A stretch of 64,000 nt of DNA. Source: Bacillus pumilus. GTDB taxonomy: Bacteria; Bacillota; Bacilli; Bacillales; Bacillaceae. The stretch covers positions 3,038,001-3,102,000 of the forward strand of contig NZ_CP027116.1 in the NCBI RefSeq assembly GCF_003431975.1. The letters run 5' to 3'. The notes under the pieces were generated by a model that did not search any database, was not told the DNA's origin, and worked only from the letters and a program-made list of their open reading frames with translations. Both the position numbers and the translations under genes were made by a program. Shown here piece after piece: positions 8,227 through 16,566 of the stretch (position 1 is its first letter; the number at the start of each line of letters is the position of its first letter).

Positions 8227-8319
8227 CTGCTCCAATCCTCCTTTATGCAATGACAAACAAGATGTGCTTTCAGTATACCAAATGATTGTGCTTATGGTTC
8301 ACTTTGAACCAGTCAAAAG

Positions 8320-8352
8320 ATAAAAAAAGAGATCACCCGGCTTGATGATCTC
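8320..8352 (-). terminator. pncAB terminator
   Basis: On the minus strand GAGATCA and TGATCTC pair and are followed by TTTTTTT. It sits 15 bp past the pncB stop and separates it from pdeH. Confidence 0.7.
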
Positions 8353-8366
8353 CTTTTCTTCCAAAA

Positions 8367-9836
8367 TTAGCTTTCATAAAGCTCTTTTTTAATTTTATTT
8401 TTTACATCATGGATAAACTGCATCTTATTATCCCAGCATTTTTGACTCAGATCGACTGGATATTCTTCTGGTTTGCTGATACGTTTATATTCCTCCCAGA
8501 AAAGTCCGAGACTATCCTGCACATAGGCTTGAATCGTTTGAATATCTGGATTGTCATATACAAGCTTTCCTTGTTCGAAAATCGGGACATGAAGATCCTT
8601 AGCCACAAAGTTTGTCACAAATTTGCTGATAAATGTATGCACAGGGTGGAACATTTTCAGCTTATCCTCACTATGAACATCTTCCTCTTCAAGGGCAATA
8701 TAGTCACCCTCAGAATGGTGATTCAATTGATTGATGATACGGTACACACGTTTTCGACCTGGTGTTGTCACTTTCTCTGGGTTGGACGAAATTTTAATGG
8801 TATCGTTCATTTTACCGTTTTCTTCAATAGATACGAGTTTATACACTGCACCGAGGGCTGGCTGATCAAATGCTGTGATCAGTTTTGTCCCAACACCCCA
8901 CACATCGATTTTGGCACCCTGAGCTTTTAAATTCATGATGGTATGTTCATCAAGATCACTTGATGCAATCACTTTTGCATCATGGAATCCTGCTTCATCC
9001 AGCATCGTTCTAGCTTTTTTAGACAAGTATGCAAGGTCACCGCTATCTAGTCTGACGCCAATAAAGTTGATGTTGTCTCCGAATTCTTTCGCTACTTTAA
9101 TTGCATTCGGAATACCTGATCGGACGGTATCATACGTATCGACTAAAAAGACACAGTCTGTATGGGTTTCCGCGTATTTTTTAAACGCTGTATATTCATC
9201 TCGGTATGCTTGTACAAGCGCGTGGGCATGTGTTCCTGATACTGGGATGTTGAAACGTTTCCCAGCACGAACATTACTTGTCGCCTGGAAACCGCCGATA
9301 AGTGCGGCTCTTGCTCCCCACATCGCAGCATCCATTTCGTGCGCACGTCTTGTTCCGAATTCTAGTGCTGTCTCGTCTTCAATAATTCCTTTAATCCGAG
9401 CCGCCTTTGTTGCAATCAGCGTCTGGAAATTCACGATATTCAGTAAGGCTGTTTCGATTAGCTGCGCTTCTACAAGCGTTGCCTCGATGCGCATAATCGG
9501 CTCATTTGCAAACACAATTTCACCTTCACGCATTGAATGAAGTGTTCCTGTAAAGGACAGCCCGCTTAAATAATCAATGAAATCGCTTTTATAACCGAGT
9601 TCATCTTTTAAGTACGCTAGATCACTTTCGGTGAAGGAGAAGTCCGATAGATATTCAATCGCTTTCTCTAAACCAGCAAATACAGCGAAGCCATTGTCAA
9701 ATGGAAGCTTTCTGAAGAAGAGTTCAAACACTGCCTTCTTCTCATGAATGCCGTCTCTCCAATACGTTTCTGCCATGTTAATTTGATAAAGATCTGTATG
9801 TAGTGATAAACTGTCGTCAATAAACCGATGCTCCAA
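8367..9836 (-). CDS. pncB: Nicotinate phosphoribosyltransferase
   Basis: NAPRTase (489 aa, YueK in B. subtilis) makes nicotinate mononucleotide from nicotinate, PRPP and ATP in the Preiss-Handler route to NAD. Visible family blocks are LHTDLYQINMAETYW at the N-terminus, EFGTRRAHEMDAAMWGARAALIGG, and the loop VSGTHAHALVQAYRDE with the conserved histidine. DTYDTVRSGIPNA and FIGVRLDSGDLAYLS follow. It starts with TTG 9836, 8 nt after AAGGAG. The upstream gene is pncA, which supplies its substrate. Confidence 0.96.
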   Translation of the reverse strand: MEHRFIDDSLSLHTDLYQINMAETYWRDGIHEKKAVFELFFRKLPFDNGFAVFAGLEKAIEYLSDFSFTESDLAYLKDELGYKSDFIDYLSGLSFTGTLHSMREGEIVFANEPIMRIEATLVEAQLIETALLNIVNFQTLIATKAARIKGIIEDETALEFGTRRAHEMDAAMWGARAALIGGFQATSNVRAGKRFNIPVSGTHAHALVQAYRDEYTAFKKYAETHTDCVFLVDTYDTVRSGIPNAIKVAKEFGDNINFIGVRLDSGDLAYLSKKARTMLDEAGFHDAKVIASSDLDEHTIMNLKAQGAKIDVWGVGTKLITAFDQPALGAVYKLVSIEENGKMNDTIKISSNPEKVTTPGRKRVYRIINQLNHHSEGDYIALEEEDVHSEDKLKMFHPVHTFISKFVTNFVAKDLHVPIFEQGKLVYDNPDIQTIQAYVQDSLGLFWEEYKRISKPEEYPVDLSQKCWDNKMQFIHDVKNKIKKELYES

Positions 9837-9853
9837 CTTCCATTCTCCTTCCC

Positions 9854-10405
9854 TTACTTAACCACTTTCGCACCAAGCGACTGCTCAAAGTGAGAAAGTG
9901 CCCACTCGTGCCCCGCTTCATTAAAACTCGCTACAGCCTTCTCGTGAATCACAAGTTCGAAGCCTTTATTGTACGCATCAACAGCTGTATGAAGTACACA
10001 AATATCGGTACATACGCCGGCTAAATGAAGCTCAGTGATGCCGCGCTCGCGCAGTTTCACTTCTAATTGAGTGCCTGCAAAAGCAGAGTATCTTGTTTTT
10101 TCCATATAGTAGACATGCTTTAAATGTTTTGACGTGTGAAATAGTGAACTTAGTTTGCCATAAAGTTCAATTCCCTTAGTGCCGCGAATATTATGGGGTG
10201 GAAATAACTTTGTCTCTGGATGATAAGGGTCTTGCTGTTCATGATGATCGACTGCAAAGACGACAAAATGTCCTTCTTCCATAAATGAAGATGTGATCTC
10301 TGTGATCTTAGACTCAATCGCTTGTCCAGGCTTTCCACATGTCAACTTTCCATCGTCTGCAACAAAATCAACTGTATAATCAATACAAATTAATGCTTTG
10401 CCCAT
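9854..10405 (-). CDS. pncA: Nicotinamidase
   Basis: Isochorismatase-fold amidase (183 aa, YueJ) that hydrolyses nicotinamide to nicotinate, feeding pncB directly downstream. The catalytic triad is visible: Asp9 (ALICIDYTVDF), Lys103 (MEKTRYSAF) and Cys136 (GVCTDICVLHT). The metal-site region AVDHHEQQDPYHPE is at about 51-64. An ATG at 10420 is also in frame, but the only Shine-Dalgarno (GGGAGAG) overlaps that ATG and serves ATG 10405. The 17-nt gap to pncB contains the pncB ribosome-binding site, so the pair is an operon. Confidence 0.95.
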   Translation of the reverse strand: MGKALICIDYTVDFVADDGKLTCGKPGQAIESKITEITSSFMEEGHFVVFAVDHHEQQDPYHPETKLFPPHNIRGTKGIELYGKLSSLFHTSKHLKHVYYMEKTRYSAFAGTQLEVKLRERGITELHLAGVCTDICVLHTAVDAYNKGFELVIHEKAVASFNEAGHEWALSHFEQSLGAKVVK

Positions 10406-10465
10406 CCGCATCTCTCCCATATGCTCTTTTGACTCATTATATCCTATTCATTTCACTAGGGAAAC

Positions 10466-10873
10466 CTATTCAACAGATTCGTGAGAAAAAGCCTTCTGAA
10501 ACAGCTCATCTTCAATATAGATATGCTCTTGATTGACCGCATTTGGCATCTCTACCACAAGACCAAAAGGAGAATGTGCCTCATGATGATTCACCACTTT
10601 AAACAAACATCCAGCGGCATTAGCCATTTTCACATATTGAGAATAAGAAGCATAGGACAACTCACCATTTAAAAGAACAGTCGCCTGACGGGTGGCCTTC
10701 AATACTTGTTCGACCTCCTGATATGGTTTACTTCGTGATACCTGCCCCTTTGTCAAAGCAAGAAGCGCTCGCTCTCTTAATGAGCCGAGAAACATTCTTC
10801 GTTCATCTGGTTTTGTTTCAGCATGTCCAAACATCCCCTGCTGCAAATAAAAGTCTACGGATTCTTCTTTCAT
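10466..10873 (-). CDS. yueI: DUF1694 protein YueI
   Basis: 135-aa cytoplasmic protein of unknown function, DUF1694 family. Recognisable features are the RRMFLGSLRERALLALTKGQV helix near the N-terminus, which resembles other YueI proteins, and a C-terminal part (AAGCLFKVVNHHEAHSPFGLVVE) suggestive of a Rossmann-like alpha/beta fold. It lies 60 bp upstream of pncA on the same strand, as in B. subtilis. Confidence 0.82.
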   Translation of the reverse strand: MKEESVDFYLQQGMFGHAETKPDERRMFLGSLRERALLALTKGQVSRSKPYQEVEQVLKATRQATVLLNGELSYASYSQYVKMANAAGCLFKVVNHHEAHSPFGLVVEMPNAVNQEHIYIEDELFQKAFSHESVE

Positions 10874-10901
10874 CGCTGTTTTTCACTCCTGGTTTCTTAA
10901 T

Positions 10902-11150
10902 TTACATTTCTGTGACCCAGTGCACAATCTTTAGTGCAAGCTCACGTGCTTCGTCTGTTTCTGCTCTGTCTATTAAGGATTGCTCGAGCGTATGGATCAA
11001 CTGCTCTTTTTCATCCTCGTACGCAATGGAAATACTCCATTCAATATCTGGTACGGCAACAAGCGTTTTATATTCTTTTTTATTTTCATGTAAATATACA
11101 TTGTAGGTCTTTGGTTGCCGGCTTGTGATGTGTGCTTTTCTAATTTTCAT
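10902..11150 (-). CDS. yueH: Conserved protein YueH
   Basis: 82-aa protein of unknown function matching B. subtilis YueH over its whole length (MKIRKAHITS...NVYLHENKKEYKTLVAVPDIEWSISIAYEDEKE). The frame is open to 11240, but conservation begins at ATG 11150; the nearest Shine-Dalgarno (GAGGTG) is 13 nt upstream, a wide spacing. The C-terminal half is acidic and helical. It is the first gene of a short run with yueI, pncA and pncB. Confidence 0.82.
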   Translation of the reverse strand: MKIRKAHITSRQPKTYNVYLHENKKEYKTLVAVPDIEWSISIAYEDEKEQLIHTLEQSLIDRAETDEARELALKIVHWVTEM

Positions 11151-11204
11151 TTGACTCTGTTCACACCTCTTTTTTCTTCTTACATCCATATCCATTGTAC
11201 CATA

Positions 11205-11246
11205 AAAAAAGACAGCTTCTGAAAAGGAATTCCCTTTCAAAGCTGG
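11205..11246 (-). terminator. Terminator of the downstream yueG copy
   Basis: Arms CAGCTT and AAGCTG enclose a second paired element (GAAAGG with CCTTTTC) and are followed on the minus strand by TTTTTTT. It overlaps the end of the 11247 gene. Confidence 0.7.
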
Positions 11247-11468
11247 CTACGCATTGAAGCTTTTTTGCTGACTAATAAGATTAGAATCCCAAACAAAAGT
11301 GACGTTTGGACTGTTACAAAATTGGACGAGGTCCCCTGCATTATACGTACCTGAACCACCGGCGGAGTGATCAACACTTTTTGGTGAAATGGCAAAAACA
11401 TCACCGAAATGTGCCGCCCCATTTCCGTAAACACGTTCTATATGAATAGGCCCAACAATCGCTGGCAT
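11247..11468 (-). CDS. yueG: GerPF-like spore protein YueG, copy 2
   Basis: 73-aa member of the GerPA/GerPF spore germination protein family, presumably in or under the spore coat. It shares MPAIVGPIHIE, NGAxxFGDVxAI and VDHSxGG with the neighbouring copy at 11569-11790 and has the same length, but differs in the C-terminal half (FCNSPNVTFVWDSNLISQQKSFNA). A good Shine-Dalgarno (AGGTGG) precedes the ATG. It has its own terminator. Which copy is orthologous to B. subtilis yueG cannot be decided by eye. Confidence 0.82.
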   Translation of the reverse strand: MPAIVGPIHIERVYGNGAAHFGDVFAISPKSVDHSAGGSGTYNAGDLVQFCNSPNVTFVWDSNLISQQKSFNA

Positions 11469-11534
11469 CTTTCCACCACCTTTACTACCCTCATCATATG
11501 CCTAAGAGAAAAATACGTGTATATTCAACATAAA

Positions 11535-11568
11535 AAAGACAGCTGATAAGTGGTCATCAGCTGTCTTA
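11535..11568 (-). terminator. Terminator between the two yueG copies
   Basis: AAGACAGCTGAT (11536-11547) and ATCAGCTGTCTT (11556-11567) form a perfect 12-bp stem with an 8-nt loop. The minus-strand continuation is TTTTTT-like. It sits at the stop codon of the 11569 gene. Confidence 0.8.
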
Positions 11569-11790
11569 CTATGCATTAAATGATTGAGGCTGACCAAACA
11601 ATGTGAAGTCCCAAAGCATCGTCGCATTTGGATCACTTGTAAGAGACATATAATCACCTGAATTAAAGGCTCCCGCCCCGCCAGTAGAGTGGTCTACAGC
11701 TAAAGGGGCAATGGCCAGTACATCACCAAAAGTAGTTGCACCGTTTCCTCCTACTGACTCGATATGAATAGGTCCAACGATTGCAGGCAT
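11569..11790 (-). CDS. yueG: GerPF-like spore protein YueG, copy 1
   Basis: 73-aa GerPA/GerPF family protein (MPAIVGPIHIESVGGNGATTFGDVLAIAPLAVDHSTGGAGAFNSGD...). It is paralogous to the next gene at 11247-11468 with identical start, length and C-terminal SFNA. The Shine-Dalgarno GGGGGAG precedes ATG 11790. The tandem arrangement with separate terminators points to a gene duplication; B. subtilis has one yueG here. Confidence 0.82.
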   Translation of the reverse strand: MPAIVGPIHIESVGGNGATTFGDVLAIAPLAVDHSTGGAGAFNSGDYMSLTSDPNATMLWDFTLFGQPQSFNA

Positions 11791-11857
11791 CAGAATCTCC
11801 CCCCTATCTGCTTATGTCAATCATCTTATGCAAAAAGAGGATAGTTGTGCATCTGCC

Positions 11858-12961
11858 CTATACGTTTAAATGCTGTTCTTTACGAGACCGCTGACGCAGC
11901 TGAACCAATCTGACAATATTCAGGGTGATCGCTTTGAGCAGCGCATAGACAGGGACTGCAAAGATCATGCCAAGGATTCCGCCAAAGCTTCCGGCTCCAA
12001 TTAACAGCAGGATAATGGTCAAAGGATGTGTGTTAAGGCGTTTCCCAATGATCAATGGAGAAATCACATTTCCATCAATTTGCTGCACGACAAGAATCAC
12101 AATCACAGTCACCACTGCTTTTCCAGGCGAATCAAGAAAAGCAATCAGCACAGCTGGTGCCGCACCGAGATATGGTCCAAGGTATGGGATCACATTTGTG
12201 ACCGCTATGATAATACCGAGAATAAGCGCATATTTCACACCAATTAATAAGTATCCAATAAAACATGCCACTCCGACAAATAAACAGACCACAATCTGAC
12301 CCTGTATGTAAGCCGCAAGTGTGTCGTTTAATTCTTTAAAGATCTTCAATCCTTCCTTACGGTAAGGCATTGGCAAAAATTGAACGAGCTTGTCCGGAAA
12401 CTTATGCCCGTCTTTCAGCATATAAAACAAAATGAACGGAACAGTGATGACGGCTAAGGCAATATTGGCAATGACACCAAACACCGCAGACATGCTTGCG
12501 GCAATATTTTCCGGTAAAGCTTTTAATGTCGAAACGATTGTCTGTTCAAATTTTGAAACAGACACATAATCTTGGTTCATCATCCAAGTAAATGTTTTGG
12601 AATGAGAGAAATCATTGATAAATTTCTGCATGTCCGTCACATAACCAGGGAAGCTTTTGAGAAGTCCACCGACCTGCGAGACAATCACCGGTCCAGCAGC
12701 ATTCACGATGAATGTGATGAGCCCAATGAACAGGAGGTAAATGATCAGGATAGCAAGTGTTCTCGGAATTTTCTTGGACAAAAACCGAACAATTGGATTA
12801 AAGATGAAAAAGAGAATACCTGCCAGCAAGATCGGGACAAACAGTGTTGATGCAAATAAAATAATCGGCTGAAATAAAAACGAAACCTTTGTTGATACAT
12901 AGACAATGAGTAAAACAAGTAATATTTGGAATGTCCAAAAATGAACTTTAGATTTTAACAA
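11858..12961 (-). CDS. yueF: AI-2E family transporter YueF
   Basis: 367-aa polytopic membrane protein of the AI-2E/UPF0118 (PerM) family, with about eight transmembrane helices. The conserved C-terminal block is visible: IAVTNVIPYLGPYLGAAPAVLIAF, then IDGNVISPLIIGKRLNTHPLTIILLLIGAGSFGGILGMIFAVP. Some family members export AI-2 or act as Na+(Li+)/H+ antiporters; substrate here is unknown. It starts with TTG 12961 after AGGAGGAG. Confidence 0.88.
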   Translation of the reverse strand: MLKSKVHFWTFQILLVLLIVYVSTKVSFLFQPIILFASTLFVPILLAGILFFIFNPIVRFLSKKIPRTLAILIIYLLFIGLITFIVNAAGPVIVSQVGGLLKSFPGYVTDMQKFINDFSHSKTFTWMMNQDYVSVSKFEQTIVSTLKALPENIAASMSAVFGVIANIALAVITVPFILFYMLKDGHKFPDKLVQFLPMPYRKEGLKIFKELNDTLAAYIQGQIVVCLFVGVACFIGYLLIGVKYALILGIIIAVTNVIPYLGPYLGAAPAVLIAFLDSPGKAVVTVIVILVVQQIDGNVISPLIIGKRLNTHPLTIILLLIGAGSFGGILGMIFAVPVYALLKAITLNIVRLVQLRQRSRKEQHLNV

Positions 12962-13116
12962 AGATGCTCCTCCTGTTACGTATTGATCTTATTAAAAAAC
13001 TACTATTCAACCCACCTTCTGTCAACTGCTTCTTATTTTAGAACCTCATTTTTTGAAAAAAAAAAGAACAATTGGTATATCATGCACTTTTTCAAGATAT
13101 ACATTCTATAAGCATG

Positions 13117-13146
13117 AAAAAAGCAGACACCTATGCGTCTGCTTGT
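13117..13146 (-). terminator. yuzF terminator
   Basis: AAGCAGAC (13121-13128) and GTCTGCTT (13137-13144) form an 8-bp stem, followed on the minus strand by TTTTCATG. It overlaps the yuzF stop. Confidence 0.7.
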
Positions 13147-13382
13147 TACACTCTTTCACTGTGATCAGGCATCACCGATACGATTTGTTGGATCCTCACG
13201 TAAAAAACTGATTTCGCCCCTGCCTCAATGACAATATGATCCGGCATGACTTCCTTCAATTTCCCGCGCACCGTATCTTTCACTGTTTGCACAATTAATC
13301 TCATACCAACCACTTTCTGCAATGTTTGATAAACATATGGATCAACTAATGAAACAAGCTGTGGACTTCCTTGTTGTGCCAT
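13146..13382 (-). CDS. yuzF: DUF2642 protein YuzF
   Basis: 78-aa small protein like B. subtilis YuzF (DUF2642). The core LVDPYVYQTLQKVVGMRLIVQTVKDTVRGKLKEVMPDHIVIE has the look of a short all-beta, Sm-like fold also seen in spore coat-associated CotO/YuzF-type proteins; function is unknown. The frame is open to 13481, but the family start corresponds to ATG 13382, preceded by AAAGGGGCAGG. It is divergent from the lipase gene. Confidence 0.75.
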   Translation of the reverse strand: MAQQGSPQLVSLVDPYVYQTLQKVVGMRLIVQTVKDTVRGKLKEVMPDHIVIEAGAKSVFYVRIQQIVSVMPDHSERV

Positions 13383-13561
13383 CCTACCTGCCCCTTTACT
13401 TGTGTATTTACCCACAGCGTATGCATTGACCCATGTGAATGTCACTCGCAAATCTATAACTATATTACCATTTTTTACCATTTTATATTTTTTTACAATT
13501 TATAGGAGTATACTAGATTGGTGCTGCCCACAACTTAAATCTTTTGAAGAGGTGAATTATC

Positions 13562-15046
13562 TTGAAAAAATTATTCTGTATCGTTGCTGTCATGCTCTTT
13601 CTCTCCTCTGCAAGTTATGCGTATGCAGGCACAATTGGAGATGCACCCGGTACACCAGGAAAGTGGTTTAAAGGAGAAGAGCCAGTTCAAAAAGACGAGT
13701 CAAAACCACCACTTGTTTTTGTTCACGGCATTAACAGCTCCTCCTCCACATGGTCCGATCGAAACGACATGGCAAAACAAGCAGTTGTGAACGGATACGA
13801 AAGCGCATTCATAGATTTACACCCAGATCAGGACATCAAAAAGAATGGTAAACTATTAGCAGAAAAATTAAAAGAAATCTATGATGTATTTGGTAGAAAA
13901 ATGATTGTGATTGGTCATAGTAAAGGCGGGATCGATACACAGTCCGCACTTGTGTATTTCAATGCCCATCCATATGTGGAAAAGGTCATCACACTTGGCT
14001 CCCCTCATTACGGGACACCGCTTGCGGATCTAGCGTATAGCAAGGGCGGGAGCTGGCTCGCGAAGATTCTTGGACAAAAAAGTGATGCTCTTTATTCTTT
14101 GCAAACCGGTCTCATGGCGGCTTTTCGAAGCGAAACCGACCAGCTGGAGACATATCCTAATAAGTATGTCACTTACTCTGGCTCTGAATGGGGAACATTT
14201 GGCGGGGTGCTGTATTTAGGCGGCATGTATTTAAAAAGCTTTGGTGCCAATGATGGCGCTGTTACAGTAAGCAGCACAAGACTATCGTATGCCAACAATA
14301 TTTTAACGGGAAAATGGGATCACTATTCAATCAAAAACGGCACAAGTATGTTCCCTGTGTTCCAGCATCAGTTGCTGGCAAATGTCTCAGGTGCTGAAAA
14401 GAAAAAAGAAACGGAACAAGAACCCGTTTCTGCTGAGCTGAATACTGATATTTATGTGAAAGGCGGAGAAAGTGAAAAGGATAAAACAGAAGCGTTTTAT
14501 GTAGAGGAAGGAACGAATGGCTTATCGATTCAGTGGTTAAATGAAAGACAGGAAACGCAGCCCGAAATCATCGCCCCAAATGGAGACGTCTTAACAAACC
14601 TTAAGACATCGGAAGCATCTTTCCCGTATGAAGGCGCATTTTCACACCATGTGCAAATCAATAAACCCGTTCCTGGAGAATGGACGATTCGATCGAACTC
14701 AGGAAAAAAGGCTCCTTATTTACTGCTTGTGTCCTTTGATTCACCATTGAATGAAGAAATTCAAGCAGCTGCATCGAATTCAGGAGATGCATCGACCCAT
14801 TCAAGCGGTCTGATTAAACGGTTAAGCAGAACAGTGGAAACCACTTACTTTAAAGATGCAAAAAAGGATCACCCTTTGAAAACAAGTACTTCATCAGCCG
14901 TTCAATTGAAAAAAGAAGGTGCTTATTCTGTCACGGTGAACTACACCGGCCTTACTGAATCAGGTACATCTGCATTTAACCGTACCGTGATTCGCACATT
15001 GTATGTCGATCAGCACGGAACGATTCATGGAGACATTCCCTACTAA
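13562..15046 (+). CDS. Secreted lipase/esterase with C-terminal extension
   Basis: 494-aa alpha/beta-hydrolase with a cleavable signal peptide (residues 1-22, ending SYAYA-GT). The oxyanion motif VFVHGINSS is at 52-60, the nucleophile elbow GHSKGG places catalytic Ser120, and GSPHYGTPLA (146-155) is typical of Gram-positive lipases. Asp231 (GANDGAVTVSS) and His254 (WDHYSIKNG) are plausible triad partners. The C-terminal half (about 290-494) is probably one or two beta-rich domains of unknown role. Start: TTG 13562 after AGAGGTGA. It has no counterpart at this place in B. subtilis and lies between yuzF and yueE; its 3' end overlaps yueE by about 4 bp. Confidence 0.85.
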   Translation: MKKLFCIVAVMLFLSSASYAYAGTIGDAPGTPGKWFKGEEPVQKDESKPPLVFVHGINSSSSTWSDRNDMAKQAVVNGYESAFIDLHPDQDIKKNGKLLAEKLKEIYDVFGRKMIVIGHSKGGIDTQSALVYFNAHPYVEKVITLGSPHYGTPLADLAYSKGGSWLAKILGQKSDALYSLQTGLMAAFRSETDQLETYPNKYVTYSGSEWGTFGGVLYLGGMYLKSFGANDGAVTVSSTRLSYANNILTGKWDHYSIKNGTSMFPVFQHQLLANVSGAEKKKETEQEPVSAELNTDIYVKGGESEKDKTEAFYVEEGTNGLSIQWLNERQETQPEIIAPNGDVLTNLKTSEASFPYEGAFSHHVQINKPVPGEWTIRSNSGKKAPYLLLVSFDSPLNEEIQAAASNSGDASTHSSGLIKRLSRTVETTYFKDAKKDHPLKTSTSSAVQLKKEGAYSVTVNYTGLTESGTSAFNRTVIRTLYVDQHGTIHGDIPY

Positions 15047-15576
15047 ACAGAGCGTTTCATCGGCTGAAGTGCCTGCTGCACTTTCTGATCCAATTCAGCC
15101 ATTTTTTTCATTGCCAATGATTCATCTATTTGTCTGTAATGATGATGTCCGCCAGGCTCTTCATCCATTTCATCTGCTTTCTTCACTATTTGCTGGAGTG
15201 TGTCCTTATGCAGGTCGCCCTCTGGCAAATATGAATCAGTATGAAGCAGAATCGCAAGTGCAATATCTTTGGCTGCTTTTGGTTCCTCTCCGAGCCGTAT
15301 GAGCAGTTTATGAGCCCGCTCTGCACCTTTAATGGCATGAATATCATTTCGTCTATATGTCTCGTAATCCCATTCTCCACCGGCTGTATACCATTCATAG
15401 TGACCGACGTCATGCAGGAGTGCTGCTTTCACAGCTAAGTCTGGGTTAATTCCAGCCTGCGTCGCCAGCTTGAATGCATGATAAGCACAAGCAATCGCAT
15501 GGGCTTTTCCTGAACGATTTAAATACTTCTGAGCAACTGGATGGGTGTAAACATCCATTAATGTAACCTTTCTCAT
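15043..15576 (-). CDS. yueE: HD-domain phosphohydrolase YueE
   Basis: 177-aa protein with a metal-dependent HD domain: His33 (AYHAFKLA), the HD pair at 55-56 (AALLHDVGHYEW), and a distal LLHTDSYLPEG block. The substrate is unknown; HD proteins of this type hydrolyse phosphomonoesters or nucleotides. It is convergent with the lipase gene, sharing the last bases, and has its own ribosome-binding site (AAGGAGGGG) before ATG 15576. Confidence 0.85.
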   Translation of the reverse strand: MRKVTLMDVYTHPVAQKYLNRSGKAHAIACAYHAFKLATQAGINPDLAVKAALLHDVGHYEWYTAGGEWDYETYRRNDIHAIKGAERAHKLLIRLGEEPKAAKDIALAILLHTDSYLPEGDLHKDTLQQIVKKADEMDEEPGGHHHYRQIDESLAMKKMAELDQKVQQALQPMKRSV

Positions 15577-15708
15577 GGAAACCCCTCCTTATCTATATTT
15601 TTAGCATCCTAACATATTCTGAAAAGAAACTCAAATGTTCTGTCATATTTTCTATGAGTCTCGATATTAGCTTATGACAAATCAGCCGTTTTTGCTTGTA
15701 CAAGACGG

Positions 15709-15737
15709 AAAAAAGCAGTCGCTATGACTGCTTTTTT
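15709..15737 (-). terminator. yueD terminator
   Basis: AAAAAAGCAGTC and GACTGCTTTTTT form a perfect stem around GCTAT with T-run; it overlaps the yueD stop codon. Confidence 0.8.
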
Positions 15738-16465
15738 CCATACTCACGTGCATCATATATTACTCCGCCAGCTGGATCATCCGCTAAGAGATCAAGCAAA
15801 ATACCTGCGACTTCACCTGGACTCTTTAGTCTGCCTGTTTCATATAATTGCTGAAAACGGTCAATCTGTTCGAAGTCCTGTTTTGATGATTTTCGAATCT
15901 CCCCCTGCATACCTGTATCAATCGTGCCTGGGGAAAATGAAAACGTGTTAATTGGATACGCCTCATCTTTTTGTTCCTCATGCAAAGTCCTCATAAACAT
16001 ATCAAGTCCTGCCTTTGAGCTGCAATACGCACTCCAGCCTTTATAAGGATTTTTCGCCGCTCCAGAAGAAAGGTGAACGATCGTTTTCTTTCCGCTATAT
16101 GATTGGGCCTGCTTAGCAAAAACATGACTCAACAAAACGGGGATGATCAGATTCAACGTATAATGCTGATGAAGCATATCCTGACCGCCTTGCCCCACAC
16201 GTTTAATAGGTGTCACCATGCCGGCATTATTGACGAATAAAATCTCATCAGCAGCTGCCAGTGTTTGCTGCGTGAGGCTATCTTGTAGCCATTTGGCAGC
16301 GGCTTTCTCATCTGTCAGGTCGACCTGTGTATGTGTAAGTTTCGGATGAGAAATTGGTGACGCGCTTCTTGCTGCCGTGTACACATGATCTCCTCGTGAA
16401 AGCAGGCGGTCCACAAGTGCTAGACCAAATCCTTTTGATCCGCCTGTAACGATTGAAATTCGAAT
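15722..16465 (-). CDS. yueD: Short-chain dehydrogenase/reductase YueD (ATT start)
   Basis: 247-aa classical SDR resembling B. subtilis YueD (sepiapterin reductase-like, active on benzil). The cofactor motif TGGSKGFG is at 7-14, NNAG follows in ILFVNNAGMVTP, and the active site is Ser in LSSGAAKNPYKG with YCSSK. The first ordinary start codon in frame, GTG 16414, would delete the glycine-rich motif. In-frame conservation continues upstream to ATT 16465, 8 nt after a strong AGGGAGG, with an in-frame stop further upstream and no ATG, GTG or TTG in between. ATT is therefore the likely initiator. A terminator separates it from the type VII operon upstream. Confidence 0.82.
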   Translation of the reverse strand: MRISIVTGGSKGFGLALVDRLLSRGDHVYTAARSASPISHPKLTHTQVDLTDEKAAAKWLQDSLTQQTLAAADEILFVNNAGMVTPIKRVGQGGQDMLHQHYTLNLIIPVLLSHVFAKQAQSYSGKKTIVHLSSGAAKNPYKGWSAYCSSKAGLDMFMRTLHEEQKDEAYPINTFSFSPGTIDTGMQGEIRKSSKQDFEQIDRFQQLYETGRLKSPGEVAGILLDLLADDPAGGVIYDAREYGKKQS

Positions 16466-16536
16466 GACAATCTCCTCCCTTGATAACCCTATTTTACGTA
16501 GGGAAACGGTATGACATCAAGCAATCTGCATAAAGA

Positions 16537-16566
16537 AAAGCCTGGCTCTTTTAAGAGACAGGCTAT
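16537..16566 (-). terminator. Type VII secretion operon terminator
   Basis: On the minus strand AGCCTG-x-CTCTT pairs with AAGAG-x-CAGGCT and is followed by TTTTCTTT. It overlaps the yueC stop and precedes yueD, so yueD is probably transcribed mostly on its own. Confidence 0.65.

Noticed and set aside
8935-9540. 201-codon plus-strand frame inside pncB
   Set aside because: It is antisense to a clearly identified enzyme, has no ribosome-binding site, and its composition is typical of the complement of coding DNA.
13482-13561. Upstream extension of yuzF (111-aa reading starting at 13481)
   Set aside because: The extra 33 residues are not conserved and lack a ribosome-binding site; ATG 13382 fits the family.
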